From Thalassotalea sediminis (GTDB lineage: Bacteria > Pseudomonadota > Gammaproteobacteria > Enterobacterales > Alteromonadaceae): a stretch of DNA of 64,000 nucleotides. Under the pieces are notes generated by a model that was not told the origin of the DNA, ran no database searches, and saw nothing but the letters and a program-made list of their open reading frames with translations. The number at the start of each line of letters is the position of its first letter. Position 1 is the first letter of the stretch. Position numbers and translations under genes: made by a program. Location: assembly GCF_030295915.1 (NCBI RefSeq), contig NZ_AP027361.1:496001-560000 (forward strand). The letters are read 5' to 3'. Positions 41,761 through 50,973 of this stretch are shown here, one piece after another.

Positions 41761-43584
41761 GTGTTAGATAAATTACGTAATATTGCGATTATCGCCCACG
41801 TTGACCACGGTAAAACAACCCTGGTTGATAAACTATTAGATCAATCTGGTACGTTAGATTCAAGAACTGACCTTGAAGAACGTGTAATGGATTCAAATGA
41901 TATTGAAAAAGAACGCGGTATCACCATTTTGGCCAAAAATACTGCCATTAATTGGCAAGATTACCGTGTAAATATTGTTGATACTCCAGGTCATGCTGAC
42001 TTTGGCGGTGAAGTAGAACGCGTAATGTCTATGGTAGATTCTGTGCTTTTAATTGTTGATGCACAAGAAGGCCCAATGCCACAAACGCGATTTGTAACGC
42101 AAAAGGCATTTGCTCAAGGCTTAAAACCAATTGTCGTTATCAACAAAATTGATAAGCCAGGTGCACGCCCTGAGTGGGTGATGGATCAAGTTTTTGACTT
42201 ATTCGATAACCTAGGTGCTTCAGATGAACAATTAGATTTTCAGGTGGTTTATGCTTCTGCTATCAACGGTTGGGCATCGCTTGAAGAAGGCGAAGAAGGC
42301 AAAGACATGACGCCGCTTTTCCAAACAATTGTAGATCAAGTGCCTGCGCCAGATGCTGATCCTAGCGGTGCATTTCAAATGCAGATATCACAACTAGATT
42401 ACAGTTCATATTTAGGTGTTATCGGTGTTGGTCGTGTGACTCGTGGCTCTGTTAAACCGAATCAACAAGTTACTGTGCAAAGTGCAAGCGGTAAAATACA
42501 CAACGGTAAAGTTGGTAAAGTGTTTGGTTACTTAGGGCTAGAACGCCATGAAACAGAAATTGCTGAAGCAGGTGATATTATCGCTATTACTGGTTTAGGT
42601 GAGTTAAAAATTTCCGACACTATTTGTTGTCCAAATGAAGTTGCACCATTACCACCTTTATCAGTAGATGAGCCTACGGTAACGATGACATTCCAAGTAA
42701 ATACTTCTCCTTTTTCAGGCAAAGAAGGTAAGTATGTTACTTCACGTAATATCAAAGATAGATTGGATAAAGAACTCGTACATAATGTTGCTTTACGTGT
42801 CGAGCAATTAGACGATCCTGATAAATTTAAAGTATCTGGTCGCGGTGAACTGCATTTAGGTATTTTGATTGAAAATATGCGTCGAGAGGGCTACGAGCTT
42901 GCGGTTTCTCGTCCTGAAGTAATCATGCGTGAAGTTGATGGTCAAATAGAAGAACCATATGAAACGGTAACCATTGATGTTGAAGAAGAGCATCAAGGTT
43001 CTATTATGGAGAAAATGGGTTTACGTAAAGCCGAACTTACCGACATGGCGCCTGATGGTAAAGGTCGTATTCGTATGGACTTCATCATGCCAAGCCGAGG
43101 TTTAATAGGTTTTCAAACTGAGTTTATGACGTTAACGTCGGGTTCAGGTTTGATTTATCATACCTTTTTTGAATACGGCCCTCATAAAGGCGGTGAGATA
43201 GGACAACGTCTAAATGGTGTAATGATCGCCAATGCAACAGGTAAAGCGTTAACGAATGCATTGTTTAACTTACAAGAACGTGGACGATTAATGATAGGTC
43301 ACGGTGTTGAAGTATACGAAGGTATGGTTATCGGAATTCACAGCCGTGATAATGATTTAACAGTTAATGCGCTGAAAGGTAAGCAGTTAACAAACGTACG
43401 TGCTTCTGGTACTGATGAAGCGCAAGTGTTAACACCACCAGTATTAATGACGTTAGAGCAAGCGTTGGAGTTTATCGATGATGATGAACTTGTTGAAGTA
43501 ACGCCTGAGAATATACGTATTCGTAAAAAGTGGTTAAAAGAGTCAGATCGTAAACGTGAAAGTAGAACTGCTAAAAAGAGCTAA
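41761..43584 (+). CDS. typA: Ribosome-associated GTPase TypA/BipA
   Basis: TypA is a translation-factor-like GTPase that binds the 70S ribosome and helps large-subunit assembly at low temperature. The 607 residues have G1 [11 protein letters not shown]2 in EKERGITI, G3 [16 protein letters not shown]4 NKIDK, then the domain II barrel, EF-G-like domains and the TypA-specific C-terminus from about 480. The start is GTG, giving [19 protein letters not shown], the family N-terminus. It diverges from glnA, as in E. coli. A terminator follows 24 bp after the stop. Confidence 0.97.
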   Translation: MLDKLRNIAIIAHVDHGKTTLVDKLLDQSGTLDSRTDLEERVMDSNDIEKERGITILAKNTAINWQDYRVNIVDTPGHADFGGEVERVMSMVDSVLLIVDAQEGPMPQTRFVTQKAFAQGLKPIVVINKIDKPGARPEWVMDQVFDLFDNLGASDEQLDFQVVYASAINGWASLEEGEEGKDMTPLFQTIVDQVPAPDADPSGAFQMQISQLDYSSYLGVIGVGRVTRGSVKPNQQVTVQSASGKIHNGKVGKVFGYLGLERHETEIAEAGDIIAITGLGELKISDTICCPNEVAPLPPLSVDEPTVTMTFQVNTSPFSGKEGKYVTSRNIKDRLDKELVHNVALRVEQLDDPDKFKVSGRGELHLGILIENMRREGYELAVSRPEVIMREVDGQIEEPYETVTIDVEEEHQGSIMEKMGLRKAELTDMAPDGKGRIRMDFIMPSRGLIGFQTEFMTLTSGSGLIYHTFFEYGPHKGGEIGQRLNGVMIANATGKALTNALFNLQERGRLMIGHGVEVYEGMVIGIHSRDNDLTVNALKGKQLTNVRASGTDEAQVLTPPVLMTLEQALEFIDDDELVEVTPENIRIRKKWLKESDRKRESRTAKKS

Positions 43585-43607
43585 TTAAGTCTTTTTCTGT
43601 TTTGGAA

Positions 43608-43638
43608 AAATACCGCGTATCACGCGGTATTTTTTTGT
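43608..43638 (+). terminator. Terminator of typA
   Basis: AAATACCGCG at 43608-43617 pairs exactly with CGCGGTATTT at 43623-43632, followed by a T-run. Confidence 0.88.
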
Positions 43639-43660
43639 GTTTAATTTACCTAATCGCAAT

Positions 43661-43759
43661 TTAATAACATGCCTCTTTCAGTTTCAATGTTGGCAGATTA
43701 TCGCCTACTGAATGTAAGATATATCTCAATGTCATGTCAGCATTGTGACCGAAATACAT
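43661..43759 (-). pseudogene. Possible 3' remnant of a tyrosine-recombinase gene
   Basis: The minus-strand frame encodes 32 residues including YFGHNADMTLRYILHS and LKLKEACY before a stop. GH followed by MTLRY is the spacing of the last integrase box, with the Tyr as nucleophile, one residue short of normal. A stop a few codons upstream and a lack of the Arg boxes show that no intact gene is present. It may be a scar of an integrated element, or chance. Confidence 0.3.
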
Positions 43760-43952
43760 GAGTTCTATTTAGTCCCTTTTAAAAAAGCAATTAATAAACA
43801 ATGCTTTATGTTATTGATTCTTGTTTTTGTTAATTGCTTGTTAATTGCAAATGTCAACTCGTCAACTGGCTGAAACGCAATTCAGTGCTAAACTGTTTTA
43901 GTATCGTTAACCTAGTTTAACAACTATGGAGTGGTTGGCATAAGGTGGAACT

Positions 43953-44132
43953 ATGGAACAATATAAACTAAACAGGTTGAATATTCTTTTTGAAAAAGTC
44001 GTCTCTGATGAAGCAAACCTTGTTGAACAGCATGAGCTTAGCCGTCTTTATCGCGAGTTTATTGATGATGGTCGCGACAAAATTAAGCCATTGTCGATTT
44101 CTAGGTGCTTTAATAAAGCGAGTGTTGGTTAA
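43953..44132 (+). CDS. Unrecognised 59-residue protein (first of a pair)
   Basis: The frame begins ATG with a strong AAGGTGG ribosome site three bases ahead. The product is charged, without membrane segment or signal peptide. Residues 1-40 (LNRLNILFEKVVSDEANLVE and after) look helical, with heptad-like Leu/Ile/Val spacing, and the tail is basic with a single Cys. I do not recognise the family. A second gene of identical length starts 36 bases later on the same strand, so the two probably form an operon between typA and the DUF2959 gene. Coding potential is judged from ribosome site and residue pattern only. Confidence 0.6.
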   Translation: MEQYKLNRLNILFEKVVSDEANLVEQHELSRLYREFIDDGRDKIKPLSISRCFNKASVG

Positions 44133-44168
44133 AATAAATAAAAATAATAATGAGAAAAGGGCTTATAG

Positions 44169-44348
44169 ATGTCTCCTGAGCAATTAAAGCAATTAAATTC
44201 ACTGAGTAAACTCTTTAAAGAAGGGCAAGCAGGTACTGAACAAATCAAACAGCTATCCGAACTCTTAGCCTCAATCAATTATCAAGTAGACCCAATAAAA
44301 GAACAAGTTGAAGAAGTAATACCAGGAATAGATGACGGCGTAAGGTAA
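44169..44348 (+). CDS. Unrecognised 59-residue protein (second of a pair)
   Basis: Frame from ATG to TAA with AAAAGGG nine bases ahead. The product is acidic, soluble and probably a helical hairpin: residues 1-16 (PEQLKQLNSLSKLFKEG), 22-34 (EQIKQLSELLASI) and 40-50 (PIKEQVEEV). There is no Cys or signal peptide. It follows the other 59-residue gene by 36 bases and its stop is 1 base from the convergent DUF2959 stop. The repeated QLKQL / QIKQLSEL pattern suggests a small coiled-coil partner, perhaps of its neighbour. No family recognised. Confidence 0.6.
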   Translation: MSPEQLKQLNSLSKLFKEGQAGTEQIKQLSELLASINYQVDPIKEQVEEVIPGIDDGVR

Positions 44349-44349
44349 G

Positions 44350-45003
44350 TTACTCCGTCTTTAAGCTTGCTATGAAGGCTTGAGAGTCATCTATAGAACG
44401 ATTCATTTGTTCAATTAATAACGTCACATCTTGTTTTATATTCGCATACTCTGCTTTTAAGGAACCAATTGCTTTAGCATTGAGGTTATGCTTCAAATAA
44501 AGCATATTATCCTTCAACGCATACAGTACAGGCTGCATTTTGTCTTTGGCTCGATGCATTGCACGCACTACACTTTTATAGCGTCGTTCAGTTTCACGTA
44601 GTTGTTGTTGACTTTGTCGCTTGTAATTGGCATTCGAGAATTGCGCTATCTCTTCTTGCCATTCATCAAATAGCGCTTGCGCCACATCTTCGATTAACGA
44701 AATCCGTTCAGCTACATCTTCAGCTGCCGCTTTACTCGCTTCGTAATGATCTTTACTCCGCTCATAGTGTGATTGTAGTTCACCACCGTCAAAATTAACT
44801 AAGGAAGAGAATTGAGTAAGTGCATCTTGAAACTCTTCTTTGGCTTCTTCTTGTGATTCTGTCGCTTTCTCTACACGGTCAATTAATATATCACGTTTGT
44901 GAGTACCAACTTTCTCCATTGCAGAGTAATAAGCCGATTGGCAACCGACTAGCACGAGAACAGTAAAGGTAACTACTAGTTTAGTTTTTAATCGGCTTAG
45001 CAT
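44350..45003 (-). CDS. DUF2959 lipoprotein
   Basis: A 217-residue lipoprotein. Residues 1-20 are a signal peptide with a lipobox LVGC and lipidated Cys21; the next residue is Gln, which favours the outer membrane. The mature part is almost entirely helical and charged, with long coiled-coil stretches (EKATESQEEAKEEFQDALTQF and LRETERRYKSVVRAMHRAKDKM). This matches DUF2959. ATG 45003 is used because the signal peptide begins there; a longer frame would overlap the upstream gene. It follows that gene by one base. Function unknown. Confidence 0.82.
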   Translation of the reverse strand: MLSRLKTKLVVTFTVLVLVGCQSAYYSAMEKVGTHKRDILIDRVEKATESQEEAKEEFQDALTQFSSLVNFDGGELQSHYERSKDHYEASKAAAEDVAERISLIEDVAQALFDEWQEEIAQFSNANYKRQSQQQLRETERRYKSVVRAMHRAKDKMQPVLYALKDNMLYLKHNLNAKAIGSLKAEYANIKQDVTLLIEQMNRSIDDSQAFIASLKTE

Positions 45004-45004
45004 G

Positions 45005-45238
45005 TTAGCTTGCCCCTCTAAATTTAGCAGCGTCGATGATTGCCCAAACGTGAAAGATAAATCCTGGTAACGCCATGAAAAATAAAATTCCTGTTGCAGC
45101 AAGTGTATAGTTAACCCATGTTAACAAGAAAAATATAATCGCTGCTAATATTCGCCCTTGTACCAACTGACCTAAACCTGCAATAAAGAAACTGCATACG
45201 GCTGCTAACACATTACCACCAGAGCCTTGTCCAGACAT
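45005..45238 (-). CDS. Small two- or three-helix membrane protein
   Basis: A 77-residue protein with hydrophobic helices at about residues 10-24, 31-50 and 52-70, after a Gly-rich start. The pattern AGLGQLVQGR...LPGFIFHVWAIIDAAKF recalls TM2-type and Pmp3/YqaE-type small membrane proteins; I cannot decide between them. It has a strong AAAAGGAGA ribosome site and is followed by the DUF2959 lipoprotein after one base, so the two are cotranscribed and may act together in the envelope. Confidence 0.7.
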   Translation of the reverse strand: MSGQGSGGNVLAAVCSFFIAGLGQLVQGRILAAIIFFLLTWVNYTLAATGILFFMALPGFIFHVWAIIDAAKFRGAS

Positions 45239-45344
45239 AATATCTCCTTTTAAATATTTTTTAAGTAATTATAAAGCTAAGATAGGTTTTCACCACTAAT
45301 TCATCTTATACTTTATCATTAACCGATGTAACTAATTATGCAAT

Positions 45345-46202
45345 ATGAGTTTTGTAAATAAAATCTTAAAATCGAAACAATGGCTAGCGATAAGTCAATT
45401 TGTGTTGTTTTTTACTAGGCGGCTATTTATTGAACAAGTACACGTGAACGCAGGTTATTTAGCTTACGTTACCTTAATGTCACTGGTGCCTATGGTCGTT
45501 GTTATGGTCTCGGTTATGACTGCATTCCCTATTTTTGCTGATATTAAAGTGTTAGTAGAAAATTTTGTCTACCAACACTTTTTACCTGCAGCAGGGAACG
45601 TGGTTCAGGAGCACATTACTGGGTTTGTCGCTAATGCCTCAAAAATGTCAGCCATTGCAATTACATTTTTATTTTTATTTGCATTACTTTTGATTTCAGC
45701 GATAGACAAAACTTTGAATAAACTTTGGCGAGTCACTAAAAAGCGTCGCATGATCACTGCGTTTTCTATGTACTGGATGGTACTAACATTAGGGCCTGTT
45801 CTCGTTGGAAGTAGTATTGTTGCGACTTCTTATATTGCTTCACTTGTGTCTTTGGGTGATTACGATCTCTTGGGATTAGCAAATATTATTATGCGTTTGG
45901 TGCCATTGCTAACGGCATTAGCCGCTTTTCTTATTATTTATTTAGTCGTTCCAAATAGAAATGTACCATTTCCCCACGCATTTGCTGGGGCTACATTAGC
46001 AGCGATATTATTTGAAGTTGCCAAAAAAGGGTTTGCATTTTACGTAACACAATTGCCTTCTTATCAGGCAATTTATGGTGCATTAGCAACTATTCCTATT
46101 CTATTTTTATGGGTTTATCTCTCTTGGCTCATTGTGCTGATAGGTGCGTTGTTTACGGTTTGTTTGCAAGATTTCAAGACTACGCTGGGGCAAGAGGATT
46201 AA
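45345..46202 (+). CDS. yihY: YihY family inner-membrane protein
   Basis: A 285-residue integral membrane protein of the YihY/BrkB family, with about six hydrophobic helices. The conserved [24 protein letters not shown] segment begins near residue 35, and [14 protein letters not shown] lies in the loop near 125. It was once called RNase BN, a name since shown to be wrong; the real function is uncertain. As in E. coli, it is close to typA and dtd. The next gene starts 6 bp after its stop. Confidence 0.92.
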   Translation: MSFVNKILKSKQWLAISQFVLFFTRRLFIEQVHVNAGYLAYVTLMSLVPMVVVMVSVMTAFPIFADIKVLVENFVYQHFLPAAGNVVQEHITGFVANASKMSAIAITFLFLFALLLISAIDKTLNKLWRVTKKRRMITAFSMYWMVLTLGPVLVGSSIVATSYIASLVSLGDYDLLGLANIIMRLVPLLTALAAFLIIYLVVPNRNVPFPHAFAGATLAAILFEVAKKGFAFYVTQLPSYQAIYGALATIPILFLWVYLSWLIVLIGALFTVCLQDFKTTLGQED

Positions 46203-46208
46203 CTGACT

Positions 46209-47171
46209 ATGTCACGAATACTACATGCAAAAATAGCTCCTTTTAAGACCGAATTTCTTGATGTTGGTGATGGTCACAAGCTATATATTGAGCAAGCGGG
46301 CAATGAAAAGGGGATCCCCGTCATCTATTTACATGGAGGACCTGGGGGAGGAAGTAGCGAAAATCATAGACGATATTTTGATCCAGAAAAATATCATTAT
46401 ATTAGCTTTGATCAGCGAGGGTGTGGGCGATCGATTCCTACCTCAGCGTTAACAGGTAATAATACTGATAATCTCGTTGATGATATAGAACGAATCCGGA
46501 ACCATTTGAATATTTCACAATGGCTTATGGTTGGTGGTTCATGGGGAACAACACTAGCATTATTATATGGTATTCGTTACCCACAATGTGTACTAGCGTT
46601 CATTTTACGAGGCGTTTTTCTTGCTACTTCTAAAGAGTATGATTGGTTATATAGACCACAAGGTGCGCAAGCTTTTTTTCCTGATTATTATCAAGAATTT
46701 CTTGAGCCTCTCGATAATAAAGACAGAACCGATCCGATTAAAGGCTATGGTAAGATTTTTAATAGCGGTAACGAGCTTGCAATTAGTGCTGCGTGTAAAG
46801 CGTGGTATTTGTGGGAACTTAGACTATCGAGTATTGAGCATTCACACGTTGGTTTATCGCAAGTGGAAGACTTTCATCAAGCCTGTTGTATGGCAAAAAT
46901 ATCGCACCATTTCTTTAATCATAAAAGCTTTATTACCGATAACTATATACTTGAAAATATAAATAAAATCACTAATATCCCAGCCATAGTAATCCATGGT
47001 CGTTATGATATGGTCTGCCAAGTTCAGTGTGCATTTGAGTTAGTTGAAAATTGGAAAAATGCCAGCTTACAAATTTTACCTCAAGCGGGTCATAGTGGAT
47101 TTGAAACACAAACAATAGACGCAATGTGTAAAGCTGCAGATGTTATGGCTGACTTCTTAAGAGATAGTTAA
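46209..47171 (+). CDS. pip: Prolyl aminopeptidase (proline iminopeptidase)
   Basis: Pip is an alpha/beta hydrolase that cleaves N-terminal proline from peptides in the cytosol. The 320 residues include the oxyanion motif HGGPGGGSS at 42-50, FDQRGCGRS at 67-74, nucleophile Ser111 in [10 protein letters not shown], an acidic residue near [10 protein letters not shown], and the catalytic His in QAGHSGFE near 295. All three triad positions are present. It is between yihY and dtd, 6 bp and 4 bp from each, so it is in one operon with them. Confidence 0.93.
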   Translation: MSRILHAKIAPFKTEFLDVGDGHKLYIEQAGNEKGIPVIYLHGGPGGGSSENHRRYFDPEKYHYISFDQRGCGRSIPTSALTGNNTDNLVDDIERIRNHLNISQWLMVGGSWGTTLALLYGIRYPQCVLAFILRGVFLATSKEYDWLYRPQGAQAFFPDYYQEFLEPLDNKDRTDPIKGYGKIFNSGNELAISAACKAWYLWELRLSSIEHSHVGLSQVEDFHQACCMAKISHHFFNHKSFITDNYILENINKITNIPAIVIHGRYDMVCQVQCAFELVENWKNASLQILPQAGHSGFETQTIDAMCKAADVMADFLRDS

Positions 47172-47175
47172 ATAT

Positions 47176-47613
47176 ATGATTGCATTGATACAACGTGTTA
47201 CACACGCAAGTGTGGAAGTTGATGAAAAATTGGTTGGTGAAATTCAAAAAGGCTTGCTTGTACTACTTGCGGTAGAGCCTCAAGATAATAAACAAAAAGC
47301 CGCTCGTCTGGCTGAGCGGGTCGCTGGTTACCGTATTTTCGAAGATGAAAAGGGCAAGATGAACCTTAATGTATCTCAAATTGGTGGTGATATTTTGGTT
47401 GTTTCTCAGTTTACCTTAGCGGCGGATACTTCTAAAGGTATGCGTCCAAGTTTTACGGGGGCGGCTGCACCAAGTTTTAGTGATGACCTCTATCAGTATT
47501 TTTGCCTACAATTACGTGAAAAAGGCTTTGCAGTACCAACGGGCGTTTTTGGTGCAGATATGAAGGTACGTTTACTTAATGATGGGCCGGTGACGTTTCA
47601 ACTAACGATCTAG
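47176..47613 (+). CDS. dtd: D-aminoacyl-tRNA deacylase
   Basis: Dtd hydrolyses D-aminoacyl-tRNAs, and glycine mischarged on tRNA-Ala. The 145 residues are standard length. Both active-site motifs are seen: SQFTLAAD near residue 77 and NDGPVTFQL at the C-terminus. It begins 4 bp after pip. Its last 12 bases overlap the end of a convergent gene. Confidence 0.96.
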   Translation: MIALIQRVTHASVEVDEKLVGEIQKGLLVLLAVEPQDNKQKAARLAERVAGYRIFEDEKGKMNLNVSQIGGDILVVSQFTLAADTSKGMRPSFTGAAAPSFSDDLYQYFCLQLREKGFAVPTGVFGADMKVRLLNDGPVTFQLTI

Positions 47614-48339
47614 ACAGCGATATTGCCAAAGATTTATCGCTCTTTTGGTATAATAGCTTGGTATGTATTTTTGCGTTAGAGTGCTAATACTTTTTGGGTG
47701 CAGATGAATAATCGTGTTTTTATAGTGCGGAACTTGAAAGTACACCAATGAACGTTGCTGTTTTAGGACGTTAAGTTTTTGTAAGGTGTGGTTTATGTTG
47801 CGGCTCTTATCACTTGGAATATTAATGGTTAACCAGCTATTAGTGTTAAGTTCACTGAGCATTTTTCTTATCACATTAAGATCAACGTCGTTGTTTTCGG
47901 ATGAATAGATATCATAAATGATCCAATCTACTTCTTTTAATGTATTGGTATGTAACCATTGTTTACAGCTTTGATTATGTAAACGATATTGGCAATGTTG
48001 TGGATTAAAGAATCGATGAAAGCAGGTGATTACATCGCTACTTTGTTCAATACATTTGTATGTAATTTGCGGAAAGTAATGCGCTAAAAAACGCAGTAAA
48101 TTGCCTCCACCTAACCCAAACTCAATAACTCGATTAGGTGAGATAAAAAGTAAAGGGATTACAATGAAATATTGGTGGGGTAGTGTTAAGAGATATGGCT
48201 TTCGTTTTAGCATAATACTTTGTGTGACATGACCAAAATTTAACCATCGATAGTGAGGGTTTTCTAATACTGTGAAGGAGAGGTTATTATTAAAGAAATA
48301 ACGTATTGATCCTTGTTGTAAATGCGTTATTAATTTCAT
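47602..48339 (-). CDS. Spermidine-synthase-like methyltransferase-fold protein
   Basis: A 245-residue protein with a Rossmann SAM-binding-like motif [20 protein letters not shown] near residue 95 and an acidic residue in [10 protein letters not shown], then DWIIYDIYS. The fold is that of the spermine/spermidine synthase family, but the catalytic details are not conserved enough to claim polyamine synthesis, and SpeD is not nearby. The N-terminal region has the beta strands of that family ([14 protein letters not shown]). It converges on dtd with a 12-bp overlap and diverges from madA by 41 bp. Confidence 0.65.
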   Translation of the reverse strand: MKLITHLQQGSIRYFFNNNLSFTVLENPHYRWLNFGHVTQSIMLKRKPYLLTLPHQYFIVIPLLFISPNRVIEFGLGGGNLLRFLAHYFPQITYKCIEQSSDVITCFHRFFNPQHCQYRLHNQSCKQWLHTNTLKEVDWIIYDIYSSENNDVDLNVIRKMLSELNTNSWLTINIPSDKSRNINHTLQKLNVLKQQRSLVYFQVPHYKNTIIHLHPKSISTLTQKYIPSYYTKRAINLWQYRCLDR

Positions 48340-48380
48340 TTAATACCCATCACATGACTTTAGTTTTATTAGCATAGCCA

Positions 48381-49274
48381 ATGATTTCTTGTATCGCACC
48401 TCAAACACCAGAACAATTTACACAATATTACCAATTACGTTGGCAAGTACTGAGAGCTCCGTGGTATCAACCCTTTGGCAGTGAAAAAGACGAATTAGAA
48501 AATTGTGCAGTTCATCGTATGCTAATTGATGACACAGGGAACATCTTAGCGATAGGGCGTTTACACATTGATAGCGAGTGGGTTGGTCATATTCGTTATA
48601 TCGCTACAGCACCAGCAATGCAGGGTAAAGGGTATGGTCAGCGGATAATGCATGAATTAGAAGTACTGGCGAAGTCTAGGGGGGTTTTAACTATTCGTTT
48701 AAATGCGCGAGAAAATGCCTTGTCGTTTTATCAACATTTGAATTATCGAAAAACTGGCATCGCACACAGACTTTACGATGAAATTCAACATTATGCGATG
48801 GTGAAAACGCTTCCGGATATAGTCAATAATCATAATGAAGAAATCTCATCTTTGCAGGATATTTGGCATCGTACGATCCCGCTTAGTAAAGCAATGGGAA
48901 TGCAAACTGATTTCTATGATGGTGATCAGTTTATTACTCATTGTGATTTTGCAATGAATAAGAACTTACATGATACGATGTTTGCGGGTAGCATCTACAC
49001 GCTAGCTACATTGTCAGGTTGGGGCTGGGTTTATTTAACGTTACTCAGTGAAACTATCAAGGGAGATATTGTTCTAGCTGAAGGGAAAATTGAATATCTG
49101 AGGCCAATAGCTCAGAGTGCAAATGCAATTGTACAGCGGAAAAATACACATGGCGACTTAATGTCTTTTTCTCGTGATGGTAAAGCAAGCTTTCATATTG
49201 ATGTTGAGGTACTCTCGGGAGATAAAGTCGCAGCCAAATTTAGTGGCAAATATGTTGTTAAGGTGAAAAAATGA
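48381..49274 (+). CDS. madA: Malonyl-ACP decarboxylase, two-domain (YiiD)
   Basis: The 297 residues combine an N-terminal GNAT domain (about 1-140, with APAMQGKGYGQRIMHELE at the acyl-CoA loop) and a C-terminal hot-dog domain (about 150-295). E. coli YiiD has this layout and was shown to be a malonyl-ACP decarboxylase whose hot-dog half makes acetyl-ACP to prime fatty-acid synthesis. The segment MNKNLHDTMFAGSIYT holds the catalytic-loop Asn expected in MadA/MadB. Position after yihY and dtd matches E. coli yihY-dtd-yiiD. Its end overlaps the next start by 4 bases. Confidence 0.9.
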   Translation: MISCIAPQTPEQFTQYYQLRWQVLRAPWYQPFGSEKDELENCAVHRMLIDDTGNILAIGRLHIDSEWVGHIRYIATAPAMQGKGYGQRIMHELEVLAKSRGVLTIRLNARENALSFYQHLNYRKTGIAHRLYDEIQHYAMVKTLPDIVNNHNEEISSLQDIWHRTIPLSKAMGMQTDFYDGDQFITHCDFAMNKNLHDTMFAGSIYTLATLSGWGWVYLTLLSETIKGDIVLAEGKIEYLRPIAQSANAIVQRKNTHGDLMSFSRDGKASFHIDVEVLSGDKVAAKFSGKYVVKVKK

Positions 49275-49732
49275 AAAAATTTGTATTACTCTTGTGTGTT
49301 ATTTCAAGCATTAGCTATGCTCAACAAGATGTGGAAGATGTACTGGATTCATTTCATCAGGCAGCTGGCGAAGCAAACTTTGAACGTTACTTCTCATTAT
49401 TAGCTAAAGAGAGCGTTTTCTTGGGGACAGATGCAACAGAGCGTTGGAATAAAACGGCGTTTAAAGCGTTTGTTAAACCGTACTTTGACGCCAATAAAGG
49501 TTGGCTTTATACGCCTACTGAGAGAAATGTAAGCATAATTGAAACTGGTAAAATAGCTTTTTTTGATGAACTGCTAACAAATGCTTCTTATGGTTTATGT
49601 CGAGGTTCTGGTGTACTTATTAAGCGAGCAGGGCAATGGAAGATATTACAATATAATTTAACGATACCTATTCCTAATGGTGTATCAAAACGTGTTGTGT
49701 CTATTATTGGCCATAACGCTGAAAAGAAGTAG
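49271..49732 (+). CDS. Exported SnoaL/NTF2-like protein
   Basis: A 153-residue protein with a signal peptide (residues 1-17, cleavage after SYA) and an NTF2-like cone fold: VEDVLDSFHQAAGEANFERYFSLLAKESVFLGTDATERW at the start, FVKPYFDANKGW, then beta strands ending GQWKILQYNLTIPIPN. This is the SnoaL-like/DUF4440 type. It starts inside the end of madA (ATGA overlap), so it is translationally coupled. The ligand or substrate is unknown; the location is periplasmic. Confidence 0.78.
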   Translation: MKKFVLLLCVISSISYAQQDVEDVLDSFHQAAGEANFERYFSLLAKESVFLGTDATERWNKTAFKAFVKPYFDANKGWLYTPTERNVSIIETGKIAFFDELLTNASYGLCRGSGVLIKRAGQWKILQYNLTIPIPNGVSKRVVSIIGHNAEKK

Positions 49733-49764
49733 ATAAACCACACTGTGGTTAGGAAAATTGCATA

Positions 49765-50595
49765 ATGAAAGGTAAAAACTTATCAGTAGGTATTGTAGGC
49801 TGCGGCTGGCTCGGCTTAGCATTAGCTAAAACCTGTATTGAAAAGTCGATCAACGTTGTGGTAACTACGCAACGCGAAGAGAGCCTTGCTAACGCTTGTC
49901 AGTTAGGTATAAAAGGCCATTGCTTAAGTTTTCCTACCTCCGGTGGCTCGGATGTAACGTACCCAGTATTTGATCAACAAGTACTAGTCATTTGTATCCC
50001 GCCTGGACTTCGTCGAGGTAAAAAAGACTATGCTGATAATATAAAGAATATAATGGCGCACGCTAAAACAGGCGGTGTGAAAAAAGTTTTGCTCATTAGT
50101 ACAACTGCTGTTTACCAAGGTTATACGGGGCAGGTGGATGAAACAACACCCTTGAAACTTGATATTGAGAAAGTCGCTATTTTAGCGAATGCAGAACAAC
50201 ACGCCTTAAAGTTTTCAGAAGACAGTGCTGTTTTTCGTTGTGGTGGGTTAGTAGGACCACATAGACATCCTGGGCAGTTTTTCTCACCTGGGCGTATGGT
50301 AAAGGGGCCAAATTCCTACGTAAACCTTGTTCACCAAACAGATGTTGTAAATCAGTTAATGGCATTTATTACTCAACATCTAATGGGGGGGATTTATAAT
50401 TGTGTTAGTGACATGCAAGTGACAAAACAGCATTTTTATGAAGTCGCAGCTAAAGCATTAGGCAAGAAAAACCCAGTATTTGATCCGTTATCTGATGTGG
50501 ATTTAGGTAAACAGGTCATTGCTAATAAAATCCGGCAAGAAACCGGGATTACGTTTACTCATGATGACTTAGTGTGCTGGGCATCAAAAAAATAG
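49765..50595 (+). CDS. NAD(P)-binding epimerase-like protein (YeeZ type)
   Basis: A 276-residue Rossmann protein. The dinucleotide motif GIVGCGWLGLALAK is at 9-22, and an extended-SDR-like core follows with LLISTTAVYQGYTGQVDETTPL near 110, where the usual YxxxK is not clear. FRCGGLVGPHRHPGQFF near 155 matches YeeZ-like proteins, annotated as NAD-dependent epimerases without known substrate. It follows the SnoaL-like gene by 32 bp. The family is likely; the reaction is unknown. Confidence 0.72.
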   Translation: MKGKNLSVGIVGCGWLGLALAKTCIEKSINVVVTTQREESLANACQLGIKGHCLSFPTSGGSDVTYPVFDQQVLVICIPPGLRRGKKDYADNIKNIMAHAKTGGVKKVLLISTTAVYQGYTGQVDETTPLKLDIEKVAILANAEQHALKFSEDSAVFRCGGLVGPHRHPGQFFSPGRMVKGPNSYVNLVHQTDVVNQLMAFITQHLMGGIYNCVSDMQVTKQHFYEVAAKALGKKNPVFDPLSDVDLGKQVIANKIRQETGITFTHDDLVCWASKK

Positions 50596-50615
50596 GACTT
50601 TACAGGAAACCTTAA

Positions 50616-50909
50616 ATGTCAGTCGCAAAACAAGCATGTGTACTGGGTATTTGCCTGTTGATACATGTTTTTCTTTTTAATTTAGTCACTGTAAGTAGCA
50701 CTGGACCACAATTTTATTGGTATGAAAACCTTACATTTAAAGCATTATCTGTTTATGTGGTAACGGCTATACTTGGTGCGGTGGTATATGTAATAAGTGC
50801 CTATATTGCAAAGCTCTATAAGCAAAGAACAGGCACTGTAGAAGATAATAAGTGGTTTTTTCTATCCTTGATGGTACTGGTTATTTTAACGTTATTATTA
50901 ACCTTCTAG
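50616..50909 (+). CDS. Small membrane protein of unknown family
   Basis: A 97-residue protein with three predicted membrane helices at about residues 6-25, 43-64 and 77-96, and a basic loop KLYKQRTG between the last two. A CAGGAAA ribosome site precedes the ATG. It lies 20 bp after the epimerase-like gene on the same strand and is the last gene of the unit. I do not recognise the family. Confidence 0.65.
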   Translation: MSVAKQACVLGICLLIHVFLFNLVTVSSTGPQFYWYENLTFKALSVYVVTAILGAVVYVISAYIAKLYKQRTGTVEDNKWFFLSLMVLVILTLLLTF

Positions 50910-50973
50910 TGCCCGTTGCATACGTATTAAACGTTGAACAACGGCTTGATAACACTAGATTTATCCTTGTTTA

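Larger units (their letters stand above)
43585..43952. other. Spacer after typA with terminator and integrase-like scrap
   Basis: About 370 bases. They contain the typA terminator, a minus-strand fragment resembling the end of a tyrosine recombinase (43661-43759), and AT-rich DNA with no further gene. A five-codon frame (43926-43943, ATG to TAA) overlaps the ribosome site of the first small gene and might modulate it. Confidence 0.45.

Noticed and set aside
43990..44187. 65-codon plus-strand frame after typA
   Set aside because: It is in a different frame from the 59-residue gene that has the AAGGTGG ribosome site, and bridges both small genes without a site of its own.
47602..48339. Naming this gene speE
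   Set aside because: The fold is similar but polyamine-binding residues are not convincing and speD is not near.
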